A model generated the notes under the pieces. That model ran no database searches. It saw nothing but the letters and a program-made list of their open reading frames with translations, and had not been told where the DNA came from. The translations under genes were made by a program, and so were the position numbers. Source: Phaseolus vulgaris (taxonomy: Eukaryota; Streptophyta; Magnoliopsida; Fabales; Fabaceae). Taken from it: a DNA stretch of 64,000 nt. Where the stretch lies: positions 10,360,618-10,424,617 of the forward strand of contig NC_023754.2 in NCBI RefSeq assembly GCF_000499845.2, read 5' to 3'. Position 1 is the stretch's first letter; each line of letters begins with the position of its first letter. Of this stretch, positions 22,182 to 33,522 are shown in pieces.

Positions 22182-24332
22182 ATATAAAAATAAAGGGTAT
22201 TAAATATTAGTCATTTAAAGTGCTTAATATAGCGATTGATCCTCCTATATGAAGCTCAAAAGAAATTATGTTATGGGCATTAGTCTTTGAAATATCTTGT
22301 CAATCTTGGTTGCACCATTTTTTTTAGTAATTTTTTATTCATTACCATAGGAATCCTAATCTGCAAAATTAACATCATTTTGAACTCTATACATAGCATT
22401 TGAAAAGTCTTTAAAGCATCTATATTCATATATTTTCCAAATTTGTGCATCATTTGCAAACAATCACTTATATTTTCTCTATATTACAAATAGTGAACAT
22501 TGAAACATATATCTAAGATTTTACATACTGATCATAGAAAATTAGGTCACAAAAATATAATTATACCGATCATTCTTCAAATCACAATTTCACCACATTT
22601 GGGTTTGAGTTATGTACCTCTATGTATGTCTACCAACTACCTTAAAATTTCTTTTTTATTATAAAAGAAATCTCACATGCGGGTTGAATAGGAAAATCAA
22701 ACCTGTAAAATGATACAATAGAAAATAGTTATACAAGTTTTAAAAAAATAAAACAACTAATTTAGGAATTAAAAAGTTGTTGTACTTGCATATATTTGTT
22801 GTTGCTTACATGTCACATAACATTTTTAACATAACTTTCGAATGAATACATTCATCTTTATTGTATTGGTTCTCCCACTCATGTTTCATATGATAAATGA
22901 ACTAGAAGATGCTCTATGGAGTAAAAAACATTGGAGAAAATATTTTTTCTAGTTTACACAATGTGACTTCAATATTATCTTCCCAAATACGTAGATTGAC
23001 TTCTTTCAACATTGATGAACAAATTTCCCTAAATAAATTACTCAACTCGATTAACACATTCCATATTGATTTAGGCAATACTTTAAAAGAAATGGGAAAT
23101 GATCATTGGATTCGTTCTAAAGAAATAATCAACTCAGTTAACACATTACCTCGTGTCAACACATCTTCTTAAAGTGGAAGCTTATGAGAAAACAAAAAAA
23201 AAAACCATCAATGCCACACATAAGAAAGATGATATAATAATTGATAAGTCACTGACTATAACCCTAAGTTACCATAATAAGATAAAGATTTTAGTTCTTA
23301 TAACTAAAAGAAAACTTAATTTTCTTTCAAAATTTATATATGTAATTTTTATTCCATTCAAGTACATAATTTTATAGGATATATTATGTGTCACTCTAGA
23401 CAACCATAATAAGACCCACTAAACTACACATTAATTTAGACTAAGTAGTCTTAAATTTCCACTACCAATTAACTCCCACTAGTGTTGCCTTTCATTCCCA
23501 TTATATGCATCATTATTTTTTACCATGAGAACTAAACTTTTCCCATTCTTTTGTGGTTTTTTATCTTCCCAGGTGTCCATTCAATCTCTTAATCAAATAA
23601 ACATAATTAAAATTACAAACAAAACCCAAAATTATATCGACCCCTATAAATAATATCATTTCCTCCTTCTTCAAGAGCATTCATCCTCAAATTTCATGAC
23701 TACACTTCCTTCAATAGAAAGAATAAAGTCAACACCATGATAACAAATAATCCTTTTATTAGTTTTCCATTCAAGAATTGGAATCCTAATAAATATTATT
23801 GTTTGATTGATTCCAAATGAGGTGTTGTAGAGACATTTCATGGACAATTCTTCCTTGCATTATTAAATAGACAAGACAACAATATTTGCACAATTAGAAA
23901 AAATATCTTTGTTATTATTACTATTGTGATGATTATTCTTCCTTCCTCTTTATTTGTCACCTATTTTTCTTTTATTTCTCCCTTTTCTTTTATGTTAACT
24001 CTTTCTTTTTCTCCATCTCTCTCCCATAACAATTACAACATGACCATCAATATGTACTTGGAGACAAACTTGTACCCTCTAGTTGTGGATTAGAGTATGA
24101 CCAATGGCTTGGTCACCCTTGTCCCATCCTAAATATAGATTTCACTCTGTGTGAGGGGGCATAACTTTGAATATTGAGACTGTGAGATTCTTATTGCTTA
24201 TTTAGAGACCACATTTGAATTCACTTTCAAATACTTGGATGACTTTTGTATTCGCCAATATAGCTCCTTCTATCCACACCTCCAACATTGTGCCAACTTT
24301 GCAACATTCAACATAGTGACCATAAACATCAG
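22182..24332. other. AT-rich region between the CACTA remnant and the SIRE element
   Basis: About 2.1 kb. Apart from one open frame at 22909-23172 nothing coding is recognised. The 5' part of the decayed CACTA element probably lay here, but no CACTA-type end was found. Confidence 0.45.
22909..23172 (+). CDS. Hypothetical 87-aa frame
   Basis: I do not recognise this protein. It is 87 residues, polar, with a probable coiled-coil or helical composition (repeated Ile/Leu/Asn and Ser, for example SLHNVTSILSSQIRRL), and the frame stays open upstream of its ATG. The amino-acid mix looks more protein-like than neighbouring random frames, so it may be a transposon-derived exon. There is no supporting promoter or partner gene. 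Confidence 0.2.
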   Translation: MLYGVKNIGENIFSSLHNVTSILSSQIRRLTSFNIDEQISLNKLLNSINTFHIDLGNTLKEMGNDHWIRSKEIINSVNTLPRVNTSS

Positions 24333-26447
24333 TGTTGATCAATGATGATCTTGAAGCCTTGATGTCTCCAAATCCTTGGTGTTTGATGGAAGGTTGGAGT
24401 TATTGTGTGGGTGGGTGGGTTTTGGGTAGAATGATGTGTAATCCACTCTTTGTTTGAATCTAAAACAGTTTGGCATCGAAACCTTTTTGAAAAAGATTGT
24501 TTTATGAAGAAATGGAAAAACAACCTGTTGTTTTGTCATTTCAATCGATTGTTTATCACTTCGAGGTTTTTGAAAAGGGTTTAAAGTTGTTTGACTTGGT
24601 TGACTTTGTTGTCAAACCAATTCAATCGGTTGTTTCGAGGATTCAACCAATTTTTTGTTGAAAATCCATAACAAAATTTCTGTTATGTTTGCAAATCAGC
24701 TTTAAATGTTTTCTAACTGAATAGACTCCTGCTTTAAATGTTTTTAACAGCTTTTGAAGTATTTAAAGAGGTTGTTATACTCTCTTAAAGTTTGATAACA
24801 GTTTTGAGACATTTGTGAAAGTTTGAAAACAAATTTGAGTTTTCAAGATTTGCATTTAAGCTTTTGGGTTTTCTCAAAGAAGTGGAATAGGATTGCTGTA
24901 ATCTTTTGATTTGATCTTCATCGGGTGTAATCCTTTCTGAATCTATTGTATTTCTGAATACTGGTGTGTAAGTGCAAAATCAAAGGGTGTTCTTATTTCT
25001 AAGGTGTTTGTGTGCCAAAGGAAGTGTGTGACTTGAGGTGTTCAAGGTCACTTCTTTGGTGGTGTGTCTGTAATCTGGATGTAGCTCTATAAGAGTGAGC
25101 CGGTATAAATTGTGTTAGAATATATGACCTTAAACAAGAGGGGGGGGGGGTTGAATTGTTTAAAAGAGATTTACGAAAACTTTTGAATGTTTAATGAAAT
25201 TTTGTGAAGAAATCCAGAAGAGGAATCAAGTTAGCCAAGAACACGAATTATTTTAAAGAAAAACACAGAAAAACAATCGGTTGTTTCTTCGAATCAATCG
25301 GTTGTTTATACCAGTTAAAACTTAAACAACTTAAAAACAAAATTTAAAGGAGTTCAGAGAAAGAGAAATGTACACAAGTAGTTTATACTGGTTCACTCTT
25401 ACAACAAGAGCTACATCTAGTTCCCAGAAACCACTGGGTAATCCACTAAGCAATCAAACCAGATTACAAACACCACACACCAAAGTAGTGACCTTGAACC
25501 CCTCAAGAAACACACTACCTTTGGCAAACCACACTAAGAGTATTGATCTTGAACATCTTAAGAACACACATAAATACAGAAGATTGAGAAAGGATTACAC
25601 CTGATCAAAGTACAATCTGAAAAGAATACAATTGCAAACCTATTCCACTCTCACTTGAAAATCCAAAGCTTGATATGAATCTTGAAAACTTAAGATCAAA
25701 TACGTCAAATTGAATTTCTCAAAATTGTTTCTTACCCTTTAGAAACATATAACAAACTATTTATATTTTCCAAAGATTGGTCAAAACATATAATGAAGGA
25801 GCGTATTCAGTTAGAAATCATTTAAGACAGATTCACCATTCAAAACAGAATTCTATTAGGATTTTCAAAGAAACAATCGGTTGAAACCACAAAACAATCG
25901 ATTGACAGGTAAGTCAACCAAGTCAAACAACTTTAAACCTTTTTCAAAACATCCAAGATCAAAACAACTTATTGATTCGACAAAACAACAGGTTGTTTTT
26001 CACTTAGTTGAAAAAACATTTAATTTCAAAAAGGTTTTAATTCACATCAGTTTTAGATTCAACAAAAGAGTGGATCACACTTTAATCTACCTAGATCCCA
26101 CCCACACATAGCAGCAACACCAGCCTTTCATCAAACACGTTGAATTTGGATTCTTCAAAGCTCTTGATCACTCTTGATCAACAAATTGCTTGTGTGCTTT
26201 TCTCTTACCCTGAACTCATTTAAATTATGCTTTCAAGTTGTTTTTAATTTTGCTGATATAAACAACCGATTGAATTGCAAAAACAACCGGTTGATTTTTT
26301 GTTAATCAACTTAAAAAGTTTTAATTGATTGCTTTCTGGATTTCTATATCTGTGATTCTGCTTTGAACTTCATTATACCTTTAGAGTTTGCGAAAATCTT
26401 TCATAAACAATTCACCCCCCTCTTGTTTAAGGCCATATATTCTAACA
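24333..26447 (+). repeat. 5' LTR of the SIRE-type element (about 1039 bp without its insert)
   Basis: It starts TGTTGATCAATGATG and ends TATTCTAACA. The 3' LTR at 32978 begins with the same sequence. After position 25112 (GGTATAAATTG, the TATA region) it is interrupted by a solo LTR in the opposite direction and resumes at 26184. The terminal block CACCCCCCTCTTGTTTAAGG is typical of SIRE-type LTRs. Confidence 0.88.
25113..26183 (-). repeat. Solo SIRE-type LTR, inverted, inside the 5' LTR (1071 bp)
   Basis: In plus-strand view it starts TGTTAGAATATATGACC and ends TTGATCAACA, flanked by a perfect duplication AATTG (25108-25112 and 26184-26188). Its orientation is opposite to the host LTR, so the two related sequences form a long inverted repeat. 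Confidence 0.9.
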
Positions 26448-26448
26448 A

Positions 26449-26462
26449 TTGGCATCAAGAGC
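26449..26462 (+). other. Primer binding site of the SIRE-type element
   Basis: TTGGCATCAAGAGC starts one base after the LTR end. It resembles the initiator-Met type sites (TGGTATCAGAGC) of plant copia elements but is not identical. Confidence 0.6.
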
Positions 26463-26509
26463 TTGGTACTTGAAAAATACTTAAGTTTGATCCTAAAAAT
26501 CTTTTTTTT

Positions 26510-27088
26510 ATGGCTGAAAATTACCCTTTGGGAGGGTGCATCAATAAACAGACCACCTTTGTTATGTGGTTTGATTACCAATTTTGGAAGGTATGTATGA
26601 AGATCTCTGTTGAATCTCTTGATAAAGGAATATGGGATGCAATTGAAAATGGCCTTTTTATTCCTAAGCTTGAAAAGGATGGTGTTTCTATTGAAAAGCC
26701 TTGGTCCCAATGGACTGGTGCAGAAAACAAACGAGCAAAGTTTGATTGCATTGCAAAAAATATTATCACCTCTGCCTTAAATTCTGATTAGTTTTTCAGA
26801 GTCTCTCAATGAGGATCTTCTAAGGAGATGTGAGATACTCTAGAGGTAACTCATGAAGGAACAAATGATGTAAAGAGGGCAAGGAAACATACTCTAATCC
26901 AAGAGGATGAGATGCTCAGAATGCTCAAAGGAGAATCAATTGTGGATGTGCAAAAGCGGTTCACTCACATTGTCAATCATCTCATGAGTCTTGGAAAGGT
27001 CTTTGACAAAGAAGAGTTGAATATCAAGATTCTCAAATGTCTTGATAGATCTTGGCAACCTAAAGTCACGGTTATCTCATAATCAAGG
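26510..27088 (+). pseudogene. gag: SIRE-type gag, N-terminal part
   Basis: An ATG at 26510 opens a frame with YQFWKVCMKI, IWDAIENGLF, KPWSQWTGAENKRAKFDCIA and NIITSALNSD, the N-terminal block of copia gag (DUF4219/UBN2-type). It stops at 26789-26791. Further typical gag blocks follow in shifted frames up to 27080: EVTHEGTNDVKRARKHTLIQ, QKRFTHIVNHLMSLGK and ILKCLDRSWQPKVTVIS. The CRM-like insertion begins directly after these at 27089. Gag would have formed the particle. Confidence 0.82.
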
Positions 27089-28072
27089 TGATGTGATTCC
27101 AATAGTCACATAGAACAAGATTCTTGACACTTTGAGGAATCACCTTGAGCTGGAAAATGTAGAGGCACTTTCTTAGAAGTTGGATCATGGTTCTAAGATC
27201 AAGAACTCACCAATAACAAGTACCAAATCCCAAACTCATTTGGATGAACCAAATATTGTCAAATTGAATCAACAAAGGAATAGAAACTAGATTAACCGAA
27301 CAGAATTAAGCTACTAAACAAAAGAACCGAACAGAAATAAAAACAAAACAGAATATAGGTGCTGAAAATAGAAAAACCGAAAGCTAGACAACTCAAAAAC
27401 ACAAGGCAACATGAACAATTGAAGAAGAAGAAAGGAAGGAGAAGAGAATGCTCATGAAGATGGAAGATAGGTTGGATGATCACGCCACTAGAAGTATGGA
27501 TGCTCCTAGATGAGTGTGGAAGCCGCCACTTGAGGAAACCATGGTCCTTCAAGATAAGACTAGAGTAGAAGCTCAAAGCTCTCCAAATGCTCACTCCAAT
27601 TTTGAGTATAGTTTCTTTAGATAAATTCAAATCTGAATTTTACAAGGAAGGCACCTCTATTTATAGCCTAAGGTGCTGAAAAATGAAAGCTAAACAATTC
27701 AAAATTCCCTCCAAAAGCCATCTAGAACCGGCGCTAATTGCCTAAGCAAGGAAGGTGTGATCCCTTCCTTCACTTTGGCACCCCCTATTCTACTCCTACA
27801 CCTATCTACTAATACACCCCCCTAAAGGTCCTATTTAAAACCTAAAAGATGCTATAACAAAAGAGGTTTCTAAGGTTTTCCTCTAAGCACCTTCAACTAA
27901 AGATACTATAAAAAGAGAAAATAAATGTCCTCTAGCTCCCAAGGCTTTGAACATGCTTCTTGTAATCCTTTGAGGTGGACTTTGACCTCCATGGGCGTCC
28001 TCCATTTGTGCCTCCACCTCTTCTTGAGCTTGATGAGTGGCCTCCATGTTCTCTTGGGTTTGATCTCCATCA
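27089..28072 (-). repeat. 3' LTR of the CRM-like fragment (984 bp)
   Basis: In plus-strand view it starts TGATGTGATTCC and ends GATCTCCATCA. The pol frame ends at 27883, so the last 190 bp of coding sequence lie inside this LTR. Confidence 0.85.
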
Positions 28073-29402
28073 TACTCCCCGAGTTGGAGAGAATTCGACC
28101 ACGAATTCTGGAGACCTACAGAAAAAGGAGTTAGATCGCTGACATTAAAAGTATGACTACCTAAGAATGTATCAGGCATATCTAACTCATAAGCATTGTC
28201 ATTAATCCTCTTGAGGACTTGGAAAGGTCCATCCCCTCGAGGCATTAGTTTGGACTTCCTTTGAGTAGGAAAACGATCATTCCTCAAGTGAAGCCAAACC
28301 CAATCGCCCTCATCAAACAATAATGCTTTTCTCCTTTTATTGGCAAGTTCAGCATACTTGCCAACCTTCTTCTCAATTCTCTTCTTGATGTCTTTATACA
28401 AAGTTTTTACAAAAGAAGCCTTTTCATCCCCATCTTTGCACAAGACATCGTCAAGAAGGGGAATAGGAAGAAGATCAAGAGGTGTTAGGGGATTAAACCC
28501 ATAGACCACCTCAAAAGGAGAATGGGAGGTGGTAGAATTTACTACTCGGTTATATGCAAACTCAACATGGGGTAGTAAATTCTCCCACACTCTAGGATTC
28601 CCCGAAATAAAGCATCGCAATAGTTGTCCTAAAGTTCTATTCACCACCTCGGTTTGACCATCAGTTTGTGGGTGGCAAGTGGTAGAAAATAAAAGTTTAG
28701 TTCCAAGCTTGCCCCACAAGGTCTTCCAAAAGTGACTCAAGAACTTAGGATCTCTATCGGACACTATAGACCTAGGAATCCCATGCAAGCGAACCACTTC
28801 TTGGAAGAAGAGGTTTGCAATGTGGCATGCATCATCCACTTTGTGGCAAGGAATAAAGTGAGCCATCTTTGAAAAACGATCCACTACCACAAAAATGGAG
28901 TCCTTTCCCTTTGATGTCTTGGGTAAGCCTAAGATGAAATCCATAGATATATCTACCCAAGGCATTGAAGGGATAGGAAGAGGAGTATAAAGACCATGGG
29001 GATGCATTTTAGATTTAGCTTTGCGGCAAGCTATGCATTTATCACACAAACTATGAACATGTTTATGCATATGAGGCCAAAAAAAATGTTCATGCAACAC
29101 ATCCAAAGTTTTAGCAACCCCAAAATGTCCCATTAAGCCCCCCTCATGAGCTTCTCTAACAAGAGATAATCTAATAGAGCATTGGGGAACACAAAGACGT
29201 TTTCCTTTAAAAAGAAAACCATCTTGAATAAAAAAATCTTTGTGTCCTCCCTTAAGACACTCTTGATAGAGGAGAGAAAAATCAAGGTCATCATGATAAA
29301 GTTCCTTAATGTGATCAAAACCAAGATATTGAGAGGTTAAAAGATTTAGCAAGGTGTATCTTCTAGAAAGAGCATCCGCCACAATATTTATTTTGCCTTG
29401 CA
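27089..29402 (-). mobile_element. CRM-like Ty3/gypsy fragment nested in SIRE gag (RNase H end to 3' LTR)
   Basis: On the minus strand the fragment starts abruptly at 29402 inside the RNase H/integrase part of pol and ends with a complete LTR (28072 to 27089, about 984 bp). SIRE gag stops at 27088 and resumes at about 29403 ([13 protein letters not shown]) in the right order, so this is one insertion whose 5' two-thirds were lost. Protein and LTR match the full-length element at 49669-57303. CAAGG precedes the LTR on the plus strand; its partner is not preserved. Confidence 0.85.
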
Positions 29403-29403
29403 T
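27883..29403 (-). pseudogene. pol: CRM-like pol fragment: end of RNase H and complete integrase
   Basis: 506 codons are open with no stop. It begins at the RNase H end ([13 protein letters not shown]). The integrase HHCC zinc-binding block follows ([10 protein letters not shown] to [11 protein letters not shown]). The catalytic core has [11 protein letters not shown] (first Asp), [14 protein letters not shown] (second Asp) and [10 protein letters not shown] (Glu). The C-terminus has [19 protein letters not shown] and [11 protein letters not shown], then an acidic tail ending [11 protein letters not shown]. The C-terminal module is the type found in CRM-clade chromoviruses, as I recall them. 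The upstream RT is absent, so this is a 5'-truncated remnant. Its tail is intact, unlike that of the full-length copy, whose last residues were altered by a 2-bp deletion. Confidence 0.88.
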
Positions 29404-30522
29404 CTTTGACTAGAACCTCCTTGTTTGGAAAGCTTAGGGAGCATGAATTGGAGATGAATACACTCAACATTCAAGAGAGTGAAGATAAGCATGTAAGAAA
29501 CATTGTCTTGAAAACTGCCAAGCAAAGGAACAATCAAGGTTCAAGTGATGAGAGTGAAGGAGAAACTCTTAGTTTGTTGTCCAAAAAGTTCAGCAAATTC
29601 TTGAAGAAGAACTGCAACAAAGACTCCAATAAAGAAAGGTATGGCAACAAGAAAACTAGTGATTTTAATGCTAACAATTATACTTGTTATGGTTGTGGAG
29701 AGCAGAGCACATAAAGGATGAATGCCCAAATAAAGAGAAGAAATCAAGCAAGAAGGAAAAGAAAGAAAAATCAAAAAGAGCCTACATTGCTTGGGATGAA
29801 AATGATGTCTCTTCATCAAGCTCCTCATTAAGTGAAGATGAAGAAGCTAATCTGTGTTTGATGGCCAAGGAAGAGGATGATGCAAGTATTGTAAGTTCTT
29901 GTACTTCTTTAAATGCTGAAAATTATAGTAAACTTCTTCAAGCTTTTAAAGAAACACATGAGGAAGCTAATCGTTTGGCACTCTTAAACAACCGATTGAA
30001 AGGGTTGAATAACTGGCTTGAAAACAGATTCAAGGCACTGCAAAAAAAGTTGGAGAATTCAAAAACTGATTTTGAAAATCTAGAAATGCTTTACAATAAC
30101 TCTTCTTGCAAGTGTGACTCTCTTGTTTGTGAAAATTGTGAATCTCTTGAAAAGAAGGTTCACTATCTTGTGAAAACTGTGGATAGGCTTTCAAAGGGTA
30201 AATCCAACTTTGAGAATGTCTTGGCATCTCAAAATTTTGTTTTTGGAAAAGCAGGCTTAGGTTTTAATCCACAGAGTAAGAAGAATGAGTTTTCAAAGTC
30301 TTTTCAAAACTGTTAGAAAAACAACCGATTGAAAAATCGAAACAACCGGTTGTTACATGGTTTTATTGAATTAAGAGAGCCCACTCTATTAGATTCTGCA
30401 ATATTAGGAAATATTTTGTTCCTAAAGATGTTATGAGATGGATTCCCAAGAATTCTGAGGTTCCTCATGATAAAGCTAATGTCAAAGAACCCACATTTGT
30501 AAGGGGATCAAATCTTGTTGCT
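29403..30522 (+). pseudogene. gag: SIRE-type gag, C-terminal part
   Basis: Gag resumes after the nested fragment: [17 protein letters not shown], a Lys-rich stretch, then a CCHC zinc knuckle broken by a frameshift (CYGCGE in one frame, EHIKDECP in the next, near 29690-29725). The second frame (29684-30316) has KRAYIAWDENDVSSSSSS, a long coiled coil (about residues 75-150) and GKAGLGFNP. Past its stop, other blocks typical of SIRE gag follow to 30522 (HSIRFCNIRKYFVPKDVM and EPTFVRGSNLVA). The knuckle would bind RNA. Confidence 0.8.
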
Positions 30523-31407
30523 TGATTTCATGGTTTTGCAGGATTACTAAGAGATCAAGGAGTCTTGATTCATAAGATCAAGCTTATGAAGGGACCTTCT
30601 GGACTTCCAATTACTGTGTTGTACCAGCTTAGTCCTCTTGGAGGCCAAGTGAAATTTCTTAATCATGGACAATTACTTATTGAAAGAACTACTTTGTCAA
30701 AAGGATAAGAACTTCCTTGTTTTTATTTTCTTCTCTTGAATTTTTCTTTAATTTTGTAGTATGAAAAATATTGATTGATGTCTTTATCTTTCATTTATGT
30801 AATGTGTATATGAAGCCTTTCTTTCTGATTCATCTTTGCCCGTCAATTCTGAATTTGTGAAATGCTTAAGTTGCTGTCACAGAAAAACAACCGATTATTT
30901 TCACGAAACAACCAATTATTTTCACGAAACAACCAATTTTTTCCCTCTGACAACACTACATTAAATTGAATTATTTTTTTTTTGCATTCTGTCTATTCCA
31001 GATTCTTTCCTCAAGCAGTTATGGGTCAATGTGCATTTATCATGGGTCTGATTTTGTTCAGAATGGTGTTACTTTTGTCATAAATAGAATATATTCCATA
31101 ATTTCTTGGAAAATTAAGAACCTTTATTACTAGTCAAAGTTTTCATGTGCTTCCATGTGAAATCTTCCACTGTGTAGCCTTGGACCAAATTCTCTTTCTT
31201 GAAGACTGAAACCCATTAAATGCCAAGGATTGGAACTGTCTTTTGTGACTATATAAACTCATATGCAGTTGTTTCTCTTCACAAAAACAACCATTGCCAC
31301 ATCTATTGTTGGTTTGTAAATATGCCAAAAGTCTCATTCTGCTTTCTGTTTTTCTCTTTGTCTTCATGGAACCCACACCCCCTTCATAAAAAAGAATCAA
31401 AACAAGG
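30523..31407 (+). other. Unassigned stretch where pol should be
   Basis: About 0.9 kb. A short frame follows the gag end (LLRDQGVLIHKIKLMKGPSG... to a stop near 30708) that I do not recognise. From 30880 to 30950 there are three AACAACC-type motifs resembling those in the SIRE LTRs. No protease, integrase, RT or RNase H motif is seen, so pol appears deleted. Confidence 0.5.
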
Positions 31408-32573
31408 GTTATAAGAAGGGGAGGACGCATTGGTGCATGGTTCTCGGGTGAAGATGAAAAGATTGAGAAATATCTTCATGAAACAAGTAGGAAGACAATA
31501 AACAACCCAAAGCTTATCTCTTTCAACTGGTTAAAGGAGAAGAAGTTGGTTGAGCTGAGAAGTCTTATCAAGGAACAGATGTTGAAGAGGTTCTTGGAGA
31601 TGTCAGGGAACATATATCCTAATTTTATAAGGGTATTCTATACCAACCTTCAATTTGTTGGAAATAACCTTGTTTCTCATGTAAAAGGGGTTGATATGGG
31701 GATTACACATGAAGTATGGAATGCCATCACTGGATTAAAGTATGCAGGGCTATGAATCAACAAAGGAAGCATTAGTGTGGTGGAGGAATTTAACAAAATA
31801 CAGTTTTACAATAATTGCTTGAAGAATCCTCAAACAAAAGTGAGAAATTTTTCAGTGGGAGGTCTTAAATTGAATGAAAGGCTAATTTCCTTGATTGTGA
31901 CATGGATGCTCACACCTAGGGGGAGAAATCATTCTGTGCTTACTGAGGAGGATCTTGTAAACATGTATTGCATTATGAACAAGGTCAAGATCAATTGGAT
32001 CCACATCATCAAGGAGCACATGCAAAAATCAATGAGGTTAAGTGACTATCACTATCCATATGCTGTATTGATTTCTAAATTCTTGAATTATTTTGAAGTG
32101 GACCTTGAGAAAGAACAGACTGAAGTTGTGAAATCATCTCTTGAAGTGAACAATGGTTCACTTAGCAAGATGGGTTTCACTAAGATTGGTGGAAAATGGG
32201 TGAGCAAAGATGGTGATCAAGGTGGTTCCTCAAGTGGTGTGCAAGCTGGACAAGAAGAGGAAGATCTTGATGCTGCTAAAGGCTTTGGAGTTGATGCTAA
32301 AGAAGAACATGATGTTGTTGATATAGGTGCTGGAACAAGTATTGGAAATCAAGGAGAAAGGATTCTCTCAATGTCTCCTTTTGAGAGGTTTATGGTTAAT
32401 AGGATGGACAACTTTGCCGAAAACCAAAGGAATCTCCATGAGTTCTGTGCTACAAATTTTCAGAACTTTGATGACAGATTCCAAAGCATGGATACACGTT
32501 TCTAGAACCTTGATGAACAGATTGAAGCTGTTCAAAACCAACTTTTTGAGCTGCAATATGGAAAGGAAGATTG
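31408..32573 (+). pseudogene. Env-position accessory ORF (putative plant transposon protein domain), two in-frame stops
   Basis: One frame runs from about 31408 to 32573, broken only by TGA at 31753-31755 and TAG at 32503-32505. The core (31546-32100) has NIYPNFIRVFYTNL, HEVWNAITGLKYAGL, SVGGLKLNERLISLIVTWML and LTEEDLVNMYCIMNKVKINW. This matches the plant domain called putative plant transposon protein (Transposase_32-type) as I remember it. An acidic linker with SKMGFTKIGGKWVSKD and a coiled-coil tail (FQNFDDRFQSMDTRF) follow. Its place just before the polypurine tract is where SIRE elements carry an env-like gene. I see no signal peptide or clear membrane segment. Function unknown. Confidence 0.6.
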
Positions 32574-32966
32574 AAGCAAAGTTTAGTTGTTGTTTATGCT
32601 TAAGTTGCTTTAATTTTTGGACAATTTCTCTCTTAATTCTGTTTTTATCCCTTTATTCATTTTATTTGTGAAGACAAATAGGGGAAGAAGGTGTTGGTTT
32701 ATGTGTTGTGTATGCTGCTTCTACAAACTCTGATTTGAAGTTTATATTTTGCTGCATTCAATCTATTTTTGTTGTTGCTACACTCACTGATTTTGGCATT
32801 ATTTTGGACTAGTTTTTCTGCTGTTTTGATTATGCAGAAAACTAGAGTGTGTGCCTTGATAACCTATTGCTATATATGCTCTATGTTTGCATAGTTTCTG
32901 TTTTGCAAGTACTAGTTCAGATTCAAACAAATCAACACAAGCAAACAGGGATTTGTCTTCATCAAA

Positions 32967-33519
32967 TATGGGGAGATTGTTGATCATGGATGATCTTGAA
33001 GCTTTGATGTCTCCAAATCCATGGTGTTTGATGGAAGGCTGAAGTTGTTGTGTGTGTGGGTGGGTTTTGGGTAGAATGATATGTAATCCACTTTTTGTTT
33101 GAATCTAAAACAGTTTGGAATCAAAACCTTTTTGACAAAAAATTATTTTATGAAGAAGTAGAAAAACAACCTGTTGTTTTGTCGTTTCAATAAGTTGTTT
33201 ATCACTTAAAGGTTTTTGAAAAGGATTTGAAGTTGTTTGACTTGGTTGACTTTGCTGTCAAATCAATTCAATCGGTTGTTTCGAGGATTCAACTGATTGT
33301 TTGTTGAAAATCCATAACAAAATTTTTGTTATGTTTACAAATCAGCTTTAAATGTTGTCTAACTGAATAGGCTCCTGCTTTAAATGTTTTTAACAGCTTT
33401 TGAAGTATTTAAAGAGATTGTTATACTCTCTTAAAGTTTGATAACACTTTTGAGACATTTGTGAAAGTGTGAAAACATATTTGAGTTTTCAAGATTTGCA
33501 TTCAAGCTTTTGGGTTTTC
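32967..33519 (+). repeat. Polypurine tract and truncated 3' LTR of the SIRE-type element
   Basis: ATATGGGGAGAT (ending 32977) is the polypurine tract that primes plus-strand DNA synthesis. The LTR begins at 32978 (TGTTGATCATGGATG) and follows the 5' LTR closely until about 33519 (TTGGGTTTTC). There the similarity stops and an AT-rich tandem array begins. About half of the LTR, including the TATA region, is missing. Confidence 0.85.
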
Positions 33520-33522
33520 ATT

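Larger units (their letters stand above)
24333..33519 (+). mobile_element. SIRE-type Ty1/copia element lacking pol, with two nested insertions
   Basis: The order is 5' LTR (24333-26447, split by an inverted solo LTR), primer binding site (26449), gag (26510-30522, split by a CRM-like fragment), an unassigned stretch, an env-position ORF (31408-32573), polypurine tract (32967-32977) and a 3' LTR truncated at about 33519. No protease, integrase, reverse transcriptase or RNase H motif is seen, although gag and the 3' ORF are present. It therefore looks like a non-autonomous deletion derivative that would have depended on a full SIRE relative. The 3' target duplication is lost with the LTR end. 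Confidence 0.82.
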
